A stretch of DNA of 64,000 bases from CAVTWH01 sp963850915 (GCA_963850915.1 CAWKND010000005.1:806001-870000), one strand, 5' to 3'; numbered from the stretch's first letter, positions 53,810 to 63,640 are shown. Translations and numbers: made by a program. Notes: a model not told the origin generated them from the sequence alone.

Positions 53810-55257
53810 CGGGCACCCACCGGGACGGGGCGGACCGGCTCGGGATCGTTGAACGACTCGGCCACCCGGGCAGCGGTGCGCCGGGCCCGGGGGGTGGTAC
53901 TGAGGTAGCCGAGTACCAGGACGACCAGCCCGCAGCCCACGATGATCCACCAGCCGGCGTGGCTGGCCTGCGCGAAGCTGGTCTTGATCGGTCCGCTGAT
54001 CCGGGAGGCGACCACCGAGCCGAGTACCGCCACGCCCAGCGCCGTGCCGACCTGCCGGCTGGTACTGGCGATGGCGGCGGCCACCCCGGCCCGGGCCAGT
54101 GGCATGCCGGAGACGGCGGTGTTGGTGATCGGGGCGTTGAGCATCGCGAAGCCGAGGCCGAAGACCACGTACCCGACCATCAGCCAGCCCAGCGGTGTGT
54201 CCGCGCGTACCTGCGTGAACAGCAGCGAACCGGCCGAAAGCAGGGTACCGGCGATGACCAGCGCCGGACGGGCACCCCGGGCGGCGACGAGTCGACCGGA
54301 GAGCGGCGCGAAGATCAGGCTCATCGCCGCCATGGGGAGCGTGCACAGCCCGGCTTCCAGCGCCGAGTAGCCGCGTACCTCCTGCAGGTACAGGGTGTTG
54401 AGCAGCAGGAAGCCGGCCAGCCCGGCGAAGCCGCAGATGGCGATCACGGCCGCGGCCGAGAACGGCACGCTCTTGAAGAAGCGCGTCTCGATGAGCGGGT
54501 CGAAGCGGCGCCGCTCGTACAGCAGCAGGGCGACGACGGCGGCCACGGTGACCGCGAAGCAGCCCACGATGAGCGGCGAGGTCCAGCCACGGTCCGGCCC
54601 CTCGATGATGCCGAAGGTGACGCTGGCCAGCGTGAGCAGTACCAGGATCTGGCCGACCGGGTCCACCCGCCGGGCCCTGGGCGCCTTCGACTCGGGTACG
54701 AACGCCCGGGTCAGGATCAGCGCGGCGATCACCACGGGTACGTTCACCCAGAAGATGGAGCGCCAGCCGACGCCATCTACCAGTACACCGCCGAGTACCG
54801 GCCCGAGCGCCAGGCTGCCACCGACCACCGCACCCCAGACGCCGATCGCCCGGGCCCGTTCCTTCGGATCGGTGAACACGTTGGTGATGATGGACATCGC
54901 CACCGGGTTGAGCATCGAGCCGCCGACCGCCTGCAGCATCCGGAAGGCGATCAGCCAGCCGAGCCCGGGGGCGACGCTGCACAGCAGGGAGCCCAGGCCG
55001 AACAGGACCAGGCCGGACTGGAACACCCGGCGCCGGCCGATCCGGTCGGCCGTCGAGCCGCCGAGCATCAGCAGGCTGGCCAGGACCAGGGTGTACGCGT
55101 CGATGGTCCACTGCAGGCCGGACACGGGTGCGTCCAGGTCCCGGGCGAGCGAGGGGAGGGCGACGTTGATGATCGTGGTGTCGATGGACACGATGAACAG
55201 GCTCATACAGCAGGTGCCGAGTACGAGCATGCGGCGACGGTGGCTGAGCTCTCCCAC
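53806..55257 (-). CDS. MFS exporter, DHA2 family, co-transcribed with marR
   Basis: A 483-residue exporter with 14 predicted helices. Helix 1 is CMSLFIVSIDTTIINVALPSL, followed by LQWTIDAYTLVLASLLMLGGSTADRIGRRR (motif A) and GPVLGGVLVDGVGWRSIFWVNVP (motif C). It is the same class as the exporter at 51636 but not a recent copy. GTG 55257 (VGELSHRRR) is taken as start; ATG 55230 is possible. With the MarR gene it forms an emrRB-like detoxification module. Confidence 0.91.
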   Translation of the reverse strand: MGELSHRRRMLVLGTCCMSLFIVSIDTTIINVALPSLARDLDAPVSGLQWTIDAYTLVLASLLMLGGSTADRIGRRRVFQSGLVLFGLGSLLCSVAPGLGWLIAFRMLQAVGGSMLNPVAMSIITNVFTDPKERARAIGVWGAVVGGSLALGPVLGGVLVDGVGWRSIFWVNVPVVIAALILTRAFVPESKAPRARRVDPVGQILVLLTLASVTFGIIEGPDRGWTSPLIVGCFAVTVAAVVALLLYERRRFDPLIETRFFKSVPFSAAAVIAICGFAGLAGFLLLNTLYLQEVRGYSALEAGLCTLPMAAMSLIFAPLSGRLVAARGARPALVIAGTLLSAGSLLFTQVRADTPLGWLMVGYVVFGLGFAMLNAPITNTAVSGMPLARAGVAAAIASTSRQVGTALGVAVLGSVVASRISGPIKTSFAQASHAGWWIIVGCGLVVLVLGYLSTTPRARRTAARVAESFNDPEPVRPVPVGAR

Positions 55258-55286
55258 GCGGGTACCCCACTTGTTGTCTTGAGCTA

Positions 55287-55308
55287 ACAGTTGTGATCGT
55301 ACAACTGT
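55287..55308. promoter_or_regulatory. MarR-type palindromic operator
   Basis: Perfect 8-bp arms ACAGTTGT and ACAACTGT with a six-base spacer, 30 bases upstream of the MFS-marR operon start. Size and placement fit a MarR dimer site that blocks transcription of its own operon. Confidence 0.75.
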
Positions 55309-55393
55309 CGTGCCCGCACGCCTACCCGGGTCACCGGGTAGGGTTCGCTGGTCCTCCTCAGAAGCGGTCCCCCGCAGAGAAAGGTCGTGTCCG

Positions 55394-55888
55394 GTGCGCC
55401 GAACGCTGCCCGTGCTGGCCATGGTCGCCCTGCTCGCCGCGCCGCTGGCCGGCTGCTCGGGCAAGCCCAGCCACTCCGCCGCCCCGGCGGCCACCAGCTC
55501 GTCGGGCATCGTCACCGACGGCCCGAACGCCGACGACCCGAGCGCTGACCCGACCGCCAGTCTCGACGGCGGCGACCCGGTACCCGCCCAGTCGGCGGCG
55601 GACGCGCAGGTGGCCAAGTCCAAGGTGGGCCAGTTGATGGCCAAGCTCGGCTGCTCGGGCGAGCAGCTGGTGGAGACCGATCCGCTGAGCCTGGAGACCG
55701 GCATGTGCGAGATGTCGGGGGACATCATCGTGGCCGTCTTCGCCAGCGACGCCAAGCGGGACGAGTGGGTGGCCCAGTCCCGGACCTCCGGCCTGGGTAC
55801 CGTCGTCGGTCCACTGTGGGCGGTCGGCGTCGAGGTGGACACCGACACCCCGACCGTCGTGACCAAGCTCGGCGGTACCGCCAAGTAG
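55394..55888 (+). CDS. Small secreted lipoprotein, unknown function
   Basis: A 164-residue lipoprotein with signal peptide and lipobox LAGC near residue 20, an Asp/Pro/Ser-rich spacer, and a compact domain with two Cys (LGCSGEQLVE and MCEMSGDIIVAVF) likely joined by a disulfide. I do not recognise a family. It is monocistronic between the MarR operon and a terminator. GTG 55394 is chosen because it starts just before the signal peptide. Confidence 0.72.
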   Translation: MRRTLPVLAMVALLAAPLAGCSGKPSHSAAPAATSSSGIVTDGPNADDPSADPTASLDGGDPVPAQSAADAQVAKSKVGQLMAKLGCSGEQLVETDPLSLETGMCEMSGDIIVAVFASDAKRDEWVAQSRTSGLGTVVGPLWAVGVEVDTDTPTVVTKLGGTAK

Positions 55889-55917
55889 GCCCCGCCGGCG
55901 CCGGCGCGCGGCGACGA

Positions 55918-55963
55918 AACGGCGGCGCCGCGCCGATCCGGGTGGATCGACGCGGCGCCGTTT
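55918..55963. terminator. Bidirectional terminator between lipoprotein and GH12 genes
   Basis: A 17-bp stem with one mismatch (CGGCGCCGCGCCGATCC at 55923-55939 and GGATCGACGCGGCGCCG at 55944-55960), a GGGT loop, and AAA/TTT at its feet. It lies in the gap between convergent genes and reads as a terminator from both sides. Confidence 0.85.
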
Positions 55964-55989
55964 GTCGGGACGAAGGTGTACCGGAACGG

Positions 55990-57159
55990 TCAGGAGCAGG
56001 TCTTGCCGTTGATGCTGAAGCTGGTCGGGCTGGCGTCGCTGCTGGTCCAGGTGCCCTGGAAGCCGATCGACGTACTGGCGTTCGGGGCCAGCGTGCCGTT
56101 GTAGTTGAGGTTGGTGGCGGTCACGTTCTTCCCGCTCTGGGTGACCGTGCTGCTCCAACCGCTGGTGATCTTCTGGTCACCGGGGAAGGTGAAGCCGAGG
56201 CTCCAACCGTTGATCGTCGAGCTGCCGGTGTTGGTGATGGTCACGTTCGCCACGAAGCCGCCGGCCCACTCGCTCTGCTTGCTGTAGCTCACGTGACACG
56301 CGCCCGTCCCGCCGGTCGGCGGGGCAGTGGTCGGCGGCTTCGTGGTGGGCGGGGTGGTCGTGGGCGGGGCGGTGGTCGGCGGGGTACCCCCGACGGTGTA
56401 GCTGAAGTTGGTCACCGCCAGGCCGGTACCGTTCACCCACGGCTCGAAGCCGGCCTGCACGCTGGTCATGTACCAGGAGCGCTGGCCGTACCCGCGGTTG
56501 ACGATGTCCGACCAGAAGCTGCTCACCGAGAAGTTGATCGAGCTGGTGGCGCTGGTACGCACGTAGGAGATGACGTTCCAGCCGCTGTTGCCGAACCAGA
56601 CATCCCAGGTACCCCCGGCGATGTTGACCGTGGCGACCTTGGAGCCGACCGGCTGCACCGAACCGGTGTGGTTGAGCCACACCATCAGCTCAGCCCCGGT
56701 GTTCTGCCCGTCGGTGCGCGGCGTCGGGTCGAACCAGATGTCGTAGGAGGCGTCGTAGACGCTGCCGTTGTTCGGGTAGCTCATCGACACGCTGGTGCTG
56801 ATCCCGGCGAAGCGCGAGTCGCTGGTCTGCATCGGCAGGCTGCTGCCGCTGCTGCAGTTGGCGTAGTGGCAGCCGGCGTAGACCGACGGGTACGCGCCGG
56901 GCGCACCGTTCTGCGCCTTGTTGTGGCTGGCGGAGGCGATCGAGAAGCCGGAACTCGTGACGTTGATGCACTGCTGGGTCGAGTCGCCCCAGTTGTTGTT
57001 CTGGACGATGTACTTCCCGCCGGCGATGGTGGTCGAGCCGTATGTGTCGCAGATCTGGGTATCGGCGTTGGCCGATCCCGTGCTGAGTGCGAGCGCACCG
57101 GCGGTGGCGGCGAGGCCGATCGCCGCCGCCGCGGCGAGCACGCGGATTCGTGTGGACAT
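55990..57159 (-). CDS. Secreted GH12 endoglucanase with CBM2 module
   Basis: A 389-residue secreted cellulase or xyloglucanase. The signal peptide ends near SANA. The family 12 jelly-roll domain spans about 33-255 with the nucleophile Glu near 157 in GAELMVWLNHTG and the acid/base Glu near 239 in GFEPWVNGTGL. A Thr/Pro linker (PPTTAPPTTTPPTTKPP) precedes a family 2 cellulose-binding module with CHVSYSKQSEWAGGF and a terminal Cys. It hydrolyses internal beta-1,4-glucan bonds. ATG 57159 has AAGGAG upstream. The 228-base gap to the next gene holds the promoter. I see no CebR-type TGGGAGCGCTCCCA box there. Confidence 0.93.
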   Translation of the reverse strand: MSTRIRVLAAAAAIGLAATAGALALSTGSANADTQICDTYGSTTIAGGKYIVQNNNWGDSTQQCINVTSSGFSIASASHNKAQNGAPGAYPSVYAGCHYANCSSGSSLPMQTSDSRFAGISTSVSMSYPNNGSVYDASYDIWFDPTPRTDGQNTGAELMVWLNHTGSVQPVGSKVATVNIAGGTWDVWFGNSGWNVISYVRTSATSSINFSVSSFWSDIVNRGYGQRSWYMTSVQAGFEPWVNGTGLAVTNFSYTVGGTPPTTAPPTTTPPTTKPPTTAPPTGGTGACHVSYSKQSEWAGGFVANVTITNTGSSTINGWSLGFTFPGDQKITSGWSSTVTQSGKNVTATNLNYNGTLAPNASTSIGFQGTWTSSDASPTSFSINGKTCS

Positions 57160-57387
57160 GCTGCTCCTTGGAGTGGGGACGGAACGGGGTGTCTCCAAGA
57201 ACCGGACGCTAACAATGATGGATGGCTTTTGCCCGGTCCGCGCCCGGGTACACCGCGTTGGCCTGCGGCTGTGCTCTGAAAACGCCGGATTTGTTTCACC
57301 ACTGGGTGCGGTGTGCGCGGCGGCGCGCAGGCCCCGTGCCGGACCCGCTGGATATGCTGGAGCGCAGTCGATCCGGGTGGTGAGCCG

Positions 57388-57768
57388 ATGAGCTGGTACG
57401 AGTCGCACATCGATCGGCAGATCCGCGAGGCGCAGGAGCGCGGCGACTTCGACGACCTGCCCGGCGCGGGTAAGCCACTGCCCGGCGCCGGTGAAAGTTA
57501 CGACGAGAACTGGTGGCTGCGCAGCCTCATCGAGCGGGAGAACATCACCGGGGTACTGCCGGCGACGCTCGCGCTGCGCCGCCAGCTGGAGGACCTGCCG
57601 GAGACGCTGGGGCGGCTGCGTACCGAGGACGCGGTCCGGGCTGCCGTGGCGGCGCTCAACGTGGAGATCCGCAAGGCCCATCGCGGCTTGCTGGACGGGC
57701 CGGCGGTACCGCTGCGTACCGTCGATGTCGAGGCCGCGGTGACCGACTGGCGCGCCGGGCGCGGCTGA
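57388..57768 (+). CDS. DUF1992 (DnaJ-homologue C28-type) domain protein
   Basis: A 126-residue cytosolic protein that starts MSWYESHIDRQIREAQERGDFDDLPGAGKPL, the highly recognisable DUF1992 opening. It continues with SYDENWWLRSLIERENI and PETLGRLRTED. The function is unknown; eukaryotic members are linked to J-domain proteins. The start ATG is supported by the conserved N-terminus. It is divergent from the GH12 gene. Confidence 0.9.
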   Translation: MSWYESHIDRQIREAQERGDFDDLPGAGKPLPGAGESYDENWWLRSLIERENITGVLPATLALRRQLEDLPETLGRLRTEDAVRAAVAALNVEIRKAHRGLLDGPAVPLRTVDVEAAVTDWRAGRG

Positions 57769-57868
57769 ACTCCGGGGTACCCCAGGCACTTGCGAGTACC
57801 TTCTGGCGGGGCGTTGGCGGGCGCGCGAGCATGATGGCGTAACCGTTGCCAGGAAAGGAATTCCGCGC

Positions 57869-58798
57869 ATGTACGCCATCAGTCAACGCGCCTTCGGCGG
57901 CCCCGAGGTCCTCGAACTGGTCGAGGTCGAGCGCCCGCAGCCGATGCCGACCGAGGTGCTCGTCCGGGTACACGCCGCCGGGGTGAACCCGGTCGACGCG
58001 GCGGTGAGCGGCGGGCACTTCCCGCTCCTCGGGCAGCCGCCGTTCATCCTCGGTTGGGACATCTCCGGCGTGGTCGAGGAGGTGGTCCCCGGGGTCACCC
58101 GGTTCCAGGTCGGCGACGAGGTCTACGGGATGCCGTTCTTCCCGCACGCCGCCTCCGCCTACGCCGAGTACGTCGTCGCCCCGTCCCGCCAGCTGGCGCA
58201 CAAGCCGCGCAGCCTCGACCACATACACGCGGCCGGCGTACCGCTGGTCGGACTCACCGCCTGGCAGGCGCTGGTGGACACCGCGCGGGTACAGCCGGGC
58301 CAGCGGGTACTCGTGCACGGCGCGGGCGGCGGCGTCGGGCACCTCGCCGTCGGCGTCGCCAAGTCGCTCGGCGCGCACGTCACCGGTACGGCCAGCGCCG
58401 GCAAGCACGACTTCGTACTCGGGCTGGGCGCCGACGCGGTCGTCGACTACCGGGCCGAGGACTTCACCGCCCGGATACCCGCCGTGGACGTGGTGATCGA
58501 GACCATTGGCGTGGAGAACGCGCGGCGCTCGCTGCGGGTACTGCGCCCCGGCGGCGTGCTGGTCTACCTGCCCGGCCGGCCCGACCAGGCGCTTGCCGAG
58601 CAGGCCGAGCAGCTCGGCGTGCGGCTCACCGTGATGTCGGTGGAGCCCGATCACTATGGGCTGGAGCGGCTCGCCGAACTGATCGACTCGGGCGCCGTGC
58701 GGCCCTACGTGGATCACACCTTCCCGCTGGCCGAGGCCGGCAAGGCACACGCGCTCTTCGCCGACGGGGTACGCGGCAAGGTGGTACTCACCCGGTGA
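57869..58798 (+). CDS. Zinc-independent NADP-dependent quinone oxidoreductase-like enzyme
   Basis: A 309-residue medium-chain dehydrogenase/reductase of the quinone oxidoreductase group. It begins MYAISQRAFGGPEVLELVEVERP. The cofactor loop is HGAGGGVGHLAVGVAK near 151, followed by the ADP-binding end of the fold. It lacks the zinc Cys of alcohol dehydrogenases. It reduces quinones or enones with NADPH. AAAGGAA lies upstream of the ATG. Its 3' end overlaps the convergent HxlR gene by 11 bases; such pairs often respond to electrophiles. Confidence 0.9.
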   Translation: MYAISQRAFGGPEVLELVEVERPQPMPTEVLVRVHAAGVNPVDAAVSGGHFPLLGQPPFILGWDISGVVEEVVPGVTRFQVGDEVYGMPFFPHAASAYAEYVVAPSRQLAHKPRSLDHIHAAGVPLVGLTAWQALVDTARVQPGQRVLVHGAGGGVGHLAVGVAKSLGAHVTGTASAGKHDFVLGLGADAVVDYRAEDFTARIPAVDVVIETIGVENARRSLRVLRPGGVLVYLPGRPDQALAEQAEQLGVRLTVMSVEPDHYGLERLAELIDSGAVRPYVDHTFPLAEAGKAHALFADGVRGKVVLTR

Positions 58799-59225
58799 GC
58801 GCGGGCTCCCTGCTCTCCGAGTAGGCCAGTCGCGCTGCCCGTACCTCGTCCATGTGGCCGTACGCCCACGCCTTCAGCGCCGCCACCACCGGCGACAGGG
58901 ACTCGCCCAGCGGCGAGAGGCGGTACTCCACCTGGACCGGTACGGCCAGCGTGACCGAGCGCTCGACGAGCCCGTCGCGCTCCAGCCGGCGCAGCGTCTG
59001 GGTCAGCATCTTCTGGCTGGCCGAGGCGAGTTCGCGGGCCAGTGAGCTGTGCCGGCGCGGCCCGTCCACGAGCGCGGCGAGGACCAGCCCCACCCACTTG
59101 TCGCCGAGCGCGTCGAAGAGTTGCCGCGCCGGGCACTCCTCCAGGTACGCCGCGTATGCGGCCTTGGCGTCGTCGCGGCGCTGGGCCGCCGTAGTCGTCG
59201 TCACGCCCCACTGCAACACCCGCAT
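58788..59225 (-). CDS. HxlR-family transcriptional regulator
   Basis: A 145-residue winged-helix regulator with the HxlR pattern: ECPARQLFDALGDKWVGLVLAALVDGPRRHSSLARELASASQKMLTQTLRRLERDGLVERSVTLAVPVQVEYRLSPLG split over the core. A Cys sits near the start of the domain and can act as a redox switch in related proteins. It faces the quinone oxidoreductase gene and may control it. ATG 59225 is used; GTG 59204 is an alternative. Confidence 0.9.
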   Translation of the reverse strand: MRVLQWGVTTTTAAQRRDDAKAAYAAYLEECPARQLFDALGDKWVGLVLAALVDGPRRHSSLARELASASQKMLTQTLRRLERDGLVERSVTLAVPVQVEYRLSPLGESLSPVVAALKAWAYGHMDEVRAARLAYSESREPALTG

Positions 59226-59310
59226 CGCTCTCGGTATTGCCGCGCCGTCCCGAGCGCGGCCGGGAAACTCGCAACGGGCGGCGGCCGGCGGCGACTGGCA
59301 GACTGGCGGC

Positions 59311-59745
59311 GTGGAGCACCACGGTGACGGGCCGGCGATCATTCTGGTAGCGGTCGACGGTTCGGAGACGTCGATGCGCGCCGGGGCGTACGCGGCCGGC
59401 CTGGCCCGCCGCCAGCACTCCAAGCTGGTCTGCCTGTACGTCCGGGGTACCAGCTCGCTGGCCGGACTCAATCCGGCGCTGGCCGGTCCGGTCCGGCAGG
59501 CGTACGACGCGGTGGCGCAGGAGCTGCGCGACTCGATCGACAGCAACGCCTGGCGGCTGGGGATCGAGGTCACCTTCCTGGACCGCACCGGCAATCCGGT
59601 CGCCGAGATCGCCCGCGCCGCCGACGAGTTGAGCGTCGACGCCGTGGTGGTCGGCGCCTCCACCCGGGCCGGTCACCGGTTCGTCGGCTCGATCGCCGGG
59701 CACCTGGTACGCATCGCCCGCTGGCCGGTCACCGTAGTCCCGTGA
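59311..59745 (+). CDS. Universal stress protein (UspA family)
   Basis: A 144-residue single-domain protein with the UspA opening IILVAVDGSETSMRAGAYAAGLA and the ATP-binding pattern VVVGASTRAGHRFVGSIAGHLVRIARWPVTVVP (G-2x-G-9x-G type). It belongs to the ATP-binding Usp group. GTG 59311 is chosen because a further upstream open frame has no similarity. It converges on hrpA with seven bases between stops. Confidence 0.9.
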   Translation: MEHHGDGPAIILVAVDGSETSMRAGAYAAGLARRQHSKLVCLYVRGTSSLAGLNPALAGPVRQAYDAVAQELRDSIDSNAWRLGIEVTFLDRTGNPVAEIARAADELSVDAVVVGASTRAGHRFVGSIAGHLVRIARWPVTVVP

Positions 59746-59752
59746 CCCGCCG

Positions 59753-62700
59753 CTATGCCGGTACCTCGTCCATGGCGCGGTAGATGCGCTTGTCGGAGAT
59801 GGCGTAGGCGGTACCCAGCGACTGGGCGAACAGGCTGACCCGCAGCTCCTGGATCATCCAGCGGATCTCGGCCAGCTCCGGCGAGGCCGGCAATTCCTTG
59901 CGCAGCAAGGCGTACTCCTCCTCGACCTGGTGTACGCCGGTCATCAGCTGCCGGTCACGGGCCGGGTTGTCGGCCAGCTTCTCGAGGCGACGATCGATGC
60001 CCTGCAGGTAACGCGGCAGGTCGCCGAGGTGCGCGACACCGGTGGTGGAGATGAAGTTCGGGCCGACCAGATCGGCCAGCTGCGCGCGGGCGTCGGCGAG
60101 CGAGGCCAGCAGCGCCGGATTGGTCACCGACGCCAGCCGGGTCTCCACGCCGTGTGCCGTGACGAGGATCTGGTGCACCGCCCGGAGTACCGACAGAGTT
60201 GTTGTGGGAAGGCCGATCCGGACCCGGCCGGCCAGGCCGGCGAAGGCCGCCGCGTCCCAGGCCGGGCCGCCGTTCGCGGCCACCAGCGCGTCCAGCGACG
60301 CGGCCACCGCGTCGTCCATCAGCGCCGGCAGGCCGCCGTGCGGGTTGCGCATCAGGGCCAGCTTCGCGGCGTTGGTGAGCTGCCCGGAGACCTGCTTGAT
60401 GGGGGAGGGCAGGGTCAACAGCAACATCCGGCGGGTACCGCCGACCATCGCCCGGTCCGCCGCGGCCCAGGTCTCGAAGAGCCGGACGCCGGCGGTACGC
60501 CCCTCGTCGACCAGTGCCGGGTAGGCCGTCACGGTGAAGCCGGCGTGCCGGCGGGCCACCTCGCGCGGCAACGATTCGGGGAAGGTGGTGAGGCCGGTGC
60601 GCTCCACGCTCGGCGCGGCAGCGGTGAGTACCTCCCGCGCCTTCACCTGGAACTGCTCCTTGAGTGCCGCCAGGTCCTTGCCCTCACCGAGTACGGCACC
60701 GGCGTCGTCGAGTACCCGGAAGGTCATCTTCAGGTGCTCGGGTACCTTCCCCCAGTCCCAGGCGTCCGGCGGTACCACGTCCCCGGTCAGCCGGCGCAAC
60801 TCCCGCCCGAGCGCCTCGGTGATCGGACCGGAGCCGTTCTCCAGCAACGGAAGTACGCTGGCCGCCGTGTCCGGTACCGGCACGAAGTTGCGGCGCAGCG
60901 CCTTCGGCAGTCCCCGGATCAGCGCCATCACCAGGTCCTCGCGCAGCCCCGGGATCTGCCAGTCGAAGCCGGTCGGCTGCAGTTGACCGAGCAGCGCCAC
61001 GGGTAGGTGCACGGTCACCCCGTCGGCGGCTGTCCCCGGCTCGAACTGGTACGTCAGCGGCAACTCCAGCTCGCCCTGCCGCCAGGTGTCCGGGTAGTCG
61101 GCCTCGTTGACCCGGCGCGCGGTCGGGTTGGTGACCAGCGAAGCCGTATAGGACAACAACTCCGGCTGGGTACGCCGGGCCTGCTTCCACCACGCGTCGA
61201 AGTGCCGGCCGGAGACGACGTCGGCCGGGATCCGGTGGTCGTAGAAGGCGAACAGGGTCTCGTCGTCGACCAGGATGTCCCGCCGTCTGGCCCGGTGCTC
61301 CAGTTCCTCGACCTCGTCGAGCAGTGCCCGGTTGTCGTGGAAGAAGCGGTGCTGGGTCTTCCAGTCGCCCTCCACCAACGCATGCCGGATGAACAGCTCG
61401 CGGCTGAGCGCCGGATCGATCCGACCGAAGTTGACCTTGCGGCCGGGTACGATCGGCAGCCCGTACAGGGTCACCTTCTCGCTCGCCACCACGGCTGCCT
61501 GGTTGGCTTCCCAGTGCGGTTCGCTGTACGAGCGCTTGACCAGGTGGCCGGCGAGCGGCTCCACCCACTCCGGCTCGATCCGGGCGTTGATCCGGCCCCA
61601 GAGCCGGGACGTCTCCACCAGTTCGGCGGCGACCACCCAGCGCGGCGGCTTCTTGAACAGCCCCGAGCCGGGGAACAGCGCGAACCGGCCGCCCCGGGCG
61701 CCGAGGTAGTCCTGCGTCTCCGGGTCGCGCAAACCGATGTGCGACAACAACCCTGGCAGCAGCGCGCTGTGCAGTGCCGGGGCGGCCGGCAGTTCGTCGT
61801 TCACCGTGACGGTCAGCTCCAGCGACCGGGCCACCTGGCGCAGCTGCTGGTACAGGTCCTGCCACTCGCGTACCCGCAGGTAGTGCAGGAACTCCGACTT
61901 GCACAGCCGGCGGAACTGGTTGCTGGACAACGCTTTCTGCTGTTCCTGCAGGTAGCGCCAGAGGTTGAGGAAGGCGAAGAAGTCGGAGCTGGCGTCGGCG
62001 AACCGCGCGTGCTGCTGGCTGGCTGCCTGCTGGTGCTCCAGTGGGCGCTCCCGCGGGTCCTGGATGGACAGCGCCGCGGTGATCACGAGTACCTCGTGCA
62101 GGCAGTTGTTGGCCTGCGCGGCCAGTACCATCCGGGCCAGCCGGGGATCCAGCGGCAGGGTGGCCAGTTGCCGGCCCAGCTTGGTCAGCACACCGGCGTT
62201 GTCCAGTGCGCCCAACTCGTGCAGCAGGTCCAGCCCGTCCTTGACGGCGCGCTTGTCCGGCGGGTCGAGGAACGGGAAGTCGGCCATCTCGCCGAGCCCG
62301 GCCGCGGCCATCTGGAGCAGTACCGAGGCGAGGTTGGTACGCAGGATCTCCGGCTCGGTGAACTCCGGCCGGCCGAGGAAGTCATCCTCGGTGTAGAGCC
62401 GGACGCAGATGCCGTCGGACAGCCGCCCGCAGCGCCCCTTGCGCTGGTTCGCCGAGGCCTGCGAGATCTCCTCGATCGGCAGCCGCTGTACCTTCAAACG
62501 GTTGCTGTACCGGGAGATCCGCGCGGTACCCGGGTCGATGACGTACTTGATGCCGGGTACGGTCAGCGACGTCTCGGCCACGTTGGTGGCCAGAACGATG
62601 CGGCGCATGGCATGCGGCGCAAAGACTCGGTGCTGCTCGGCGGTTGACAGCCGCGCATAGAGCGGGAGCACCTCGGTGTGCCGCAGGTTCAGCCGGTTCA

Positions 62701-63640
62701 GCGCGTCGGCGGTGTCCCGGATCTCCCGCTCGCCGGAGAGGAAGACCAGGATGTCGCCGCGGCTCTCGGCGCCGAGCTCCTCGACGGCGTCCACGATCGC
62801 GGCGGTCTGGTCCCGATCCGGATCGGACTCCGGATCATCCGGATCGACCACCGGCCGGTAGCGCACCTCGACCGGGTAGGTACGACCGGACACCTCGACG
62901 ATCGGTGCGGGCTGACCGTCGGCGCCGGCGAAGTGCCGGGCGAAGCGCTCCGGGTCGATGGTGGCCGAGGTGATGACGAGCTTCAGGTCGGGCCGTCGGG
63001 GGAGCAGTTGTTTCAGGTACCCGAGCAGGAAGTCGATGTTCAGGCTGCGCTCGTGTGCCTCGTCAAGGATGAGCGTGTCGTACCGGGACAGCAGCCGGTC
63101 CTGCTGGATCTCGGCGAGCAGGATGCCGTCGGTCATCACCTTCACCAGCGTGGCGTCGACCACCTGGGTGGTGAACCGCACCTGGTAGCCGACTGTGCTG
63201 CCCAGCTCGGTACCCAGCTCCTCGGCGATCCGCTCGGCCACGGTACGGGCGGCCAACCGGCGCGGCTGGGTGTGCCCGATCGTACCGAGGATGCCGCGCC
63301 CCAGCTCCAGACAGATCTTCGGCAGCTGGGTGGTCTTGCCGGAGCCGGTCTCGCCGGCCACCACGACGACCTGGTTGTCCCGGATGGCGGCCAGGATGTC
63401 GTCCTTCTTCTGCGACACCGGAAGCTGCTCGGGGTAGCCGATCTCGGGTACCGCGGCGCGCCGCGCGGCCACCCGGGCGCTGGCCGCGTCGAACTCGCGC
63501 TCCAGCTGCGCGGCGAGCTTGCCGGTCGCCGCCGGGTCGCGCAGTTTCCGGGCACCGTCCAGCCGTCGGCCCAGCCGGAGTTGATCTTTGAGCATCAGGT
63601 CGGCCAGCCGGGGCCGCAGCTCTGCAATCGGGGTACCCAT
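59753..63640 (-). CDS. hrpA: ATP-dependent RNA helicase HrpA (DEAH box)
   Basis: A 1,295-residue DEAH-box helicase, the length of E. coli HrpA. Motifs include GETGSGKTTQLPK near 96, LILDEAHERSLN, SATID, LATNVAETSLTVPG, QRKGRCGRLSDGICVRLY, a winged-helix/OB region, and a long C-terminal DUF3418-type part (KALRRNFVPVPD). ATG 63640 begins MGTPIAELRPRL. The open frame extends another 113 codons upstream without similarity. It unwinds RNA, with roles in mRNA processing and ribosome rescue known from other bacteria. Confidence 0.93.
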   Translation of the reverse strand: MGTPIAELRPRLADLMLKDQLRLGRRLDGARKLRDPAATGKLAAQLEREFDAASARVAARRAAVPEIGYPEQLPVSQKKDDILAAIRDNQVVVVAGETGSGKTTQLPKICLELGRGILGTIGHTQPRRLAARTVAERIAEELGTELGSTVGYQVRFTTQVVDATLVKVMTDGILLAEIQQDRLLSRYDTLILDEAHERSLNIDFLLGYLKQLLPRRPDLKLVITSATIDPERFARHFAGADGQPAPIVEVSGRTYPVEVRYRPVVDPDDPESDPDRDQTAAIVDAVEELGAESRGDILVFLSGEREIRDTADALNRLNLRHTEVLPLYARLSTAEQHRVFAPHAMRRIVLATNVAETSLTVPGIKYVIDPGTARISRYSNRLKVQRLPIEEISQASANQRKGRCGRLSDGICVRLYTEDDFLGRPEFTEPEILRTNLASVLLQMAAAGLGEMADFPFLDPPDKRAVKDGLDLLHELGALDNAGVLTKLGRQLATLPLDPRLARMVLAAQANNCLHEVLVITAALSIQDPRERPLEHQQAASQQHARFADASSDFFAFLNLWRYLQEQQKALSSNQFRRLCKSEFLHYLRVREWQDLYQQLRQVARSLELTVTVNDELPAAPALHSALLPGLLSHIGLRDPETQDYLGARGGRFALFPGSGLFKKPPRWVVAAELVETSRLWGRINARIEPEWVEPLAGHLVKRSYSEPHWEANQAAVVASEKVTLYGLPIVPGRKVNFGRIDPALSRELFIRHALVEGDWKTQHRFFHDNRALLDEVEELEHRARRRDILVDDETLFAFYDHRIPADVVSGRHFDAWWKQARRTQPELLSYTASLVTNPTARRVNEADYPDTWRQGELELPLTYQFEPGTAADGVTVHLPVALLGQLQPTGFDWQIPGLREDLVMALIRGLPKALRRNFVPVPDTAASVLPLLENGSGPITEALGRELRRLTGDVVPPDAWDWGKVPEHLKMTFRVLDDAGAVLGEGKDLAALKEQFQVKAREVLTAAAPSVERTGLTTFPESLPREVARRHAGFTVTAYPALVDEGRTAGVRLFETWAAADRAMVGGTRRMLLLTLPSPIKQVSGQLTNAAKLALMRNPHGGLPALMDDAVAASLDALVAANGGPAWDAAAFAGLAGRVRIGLPTTTLSVLRAVHQILVTAHGVETRLASVTNPALLASLADARAQLADLVGPNFISTTGVAHLGDLPRYLQGIDRRLEKLADNPARDRQLMTGVHQVEEEYALLRKELPASPELAEIRWMIQELRVSLFAQSLGTAYAISDKRIYRAMDEVPA

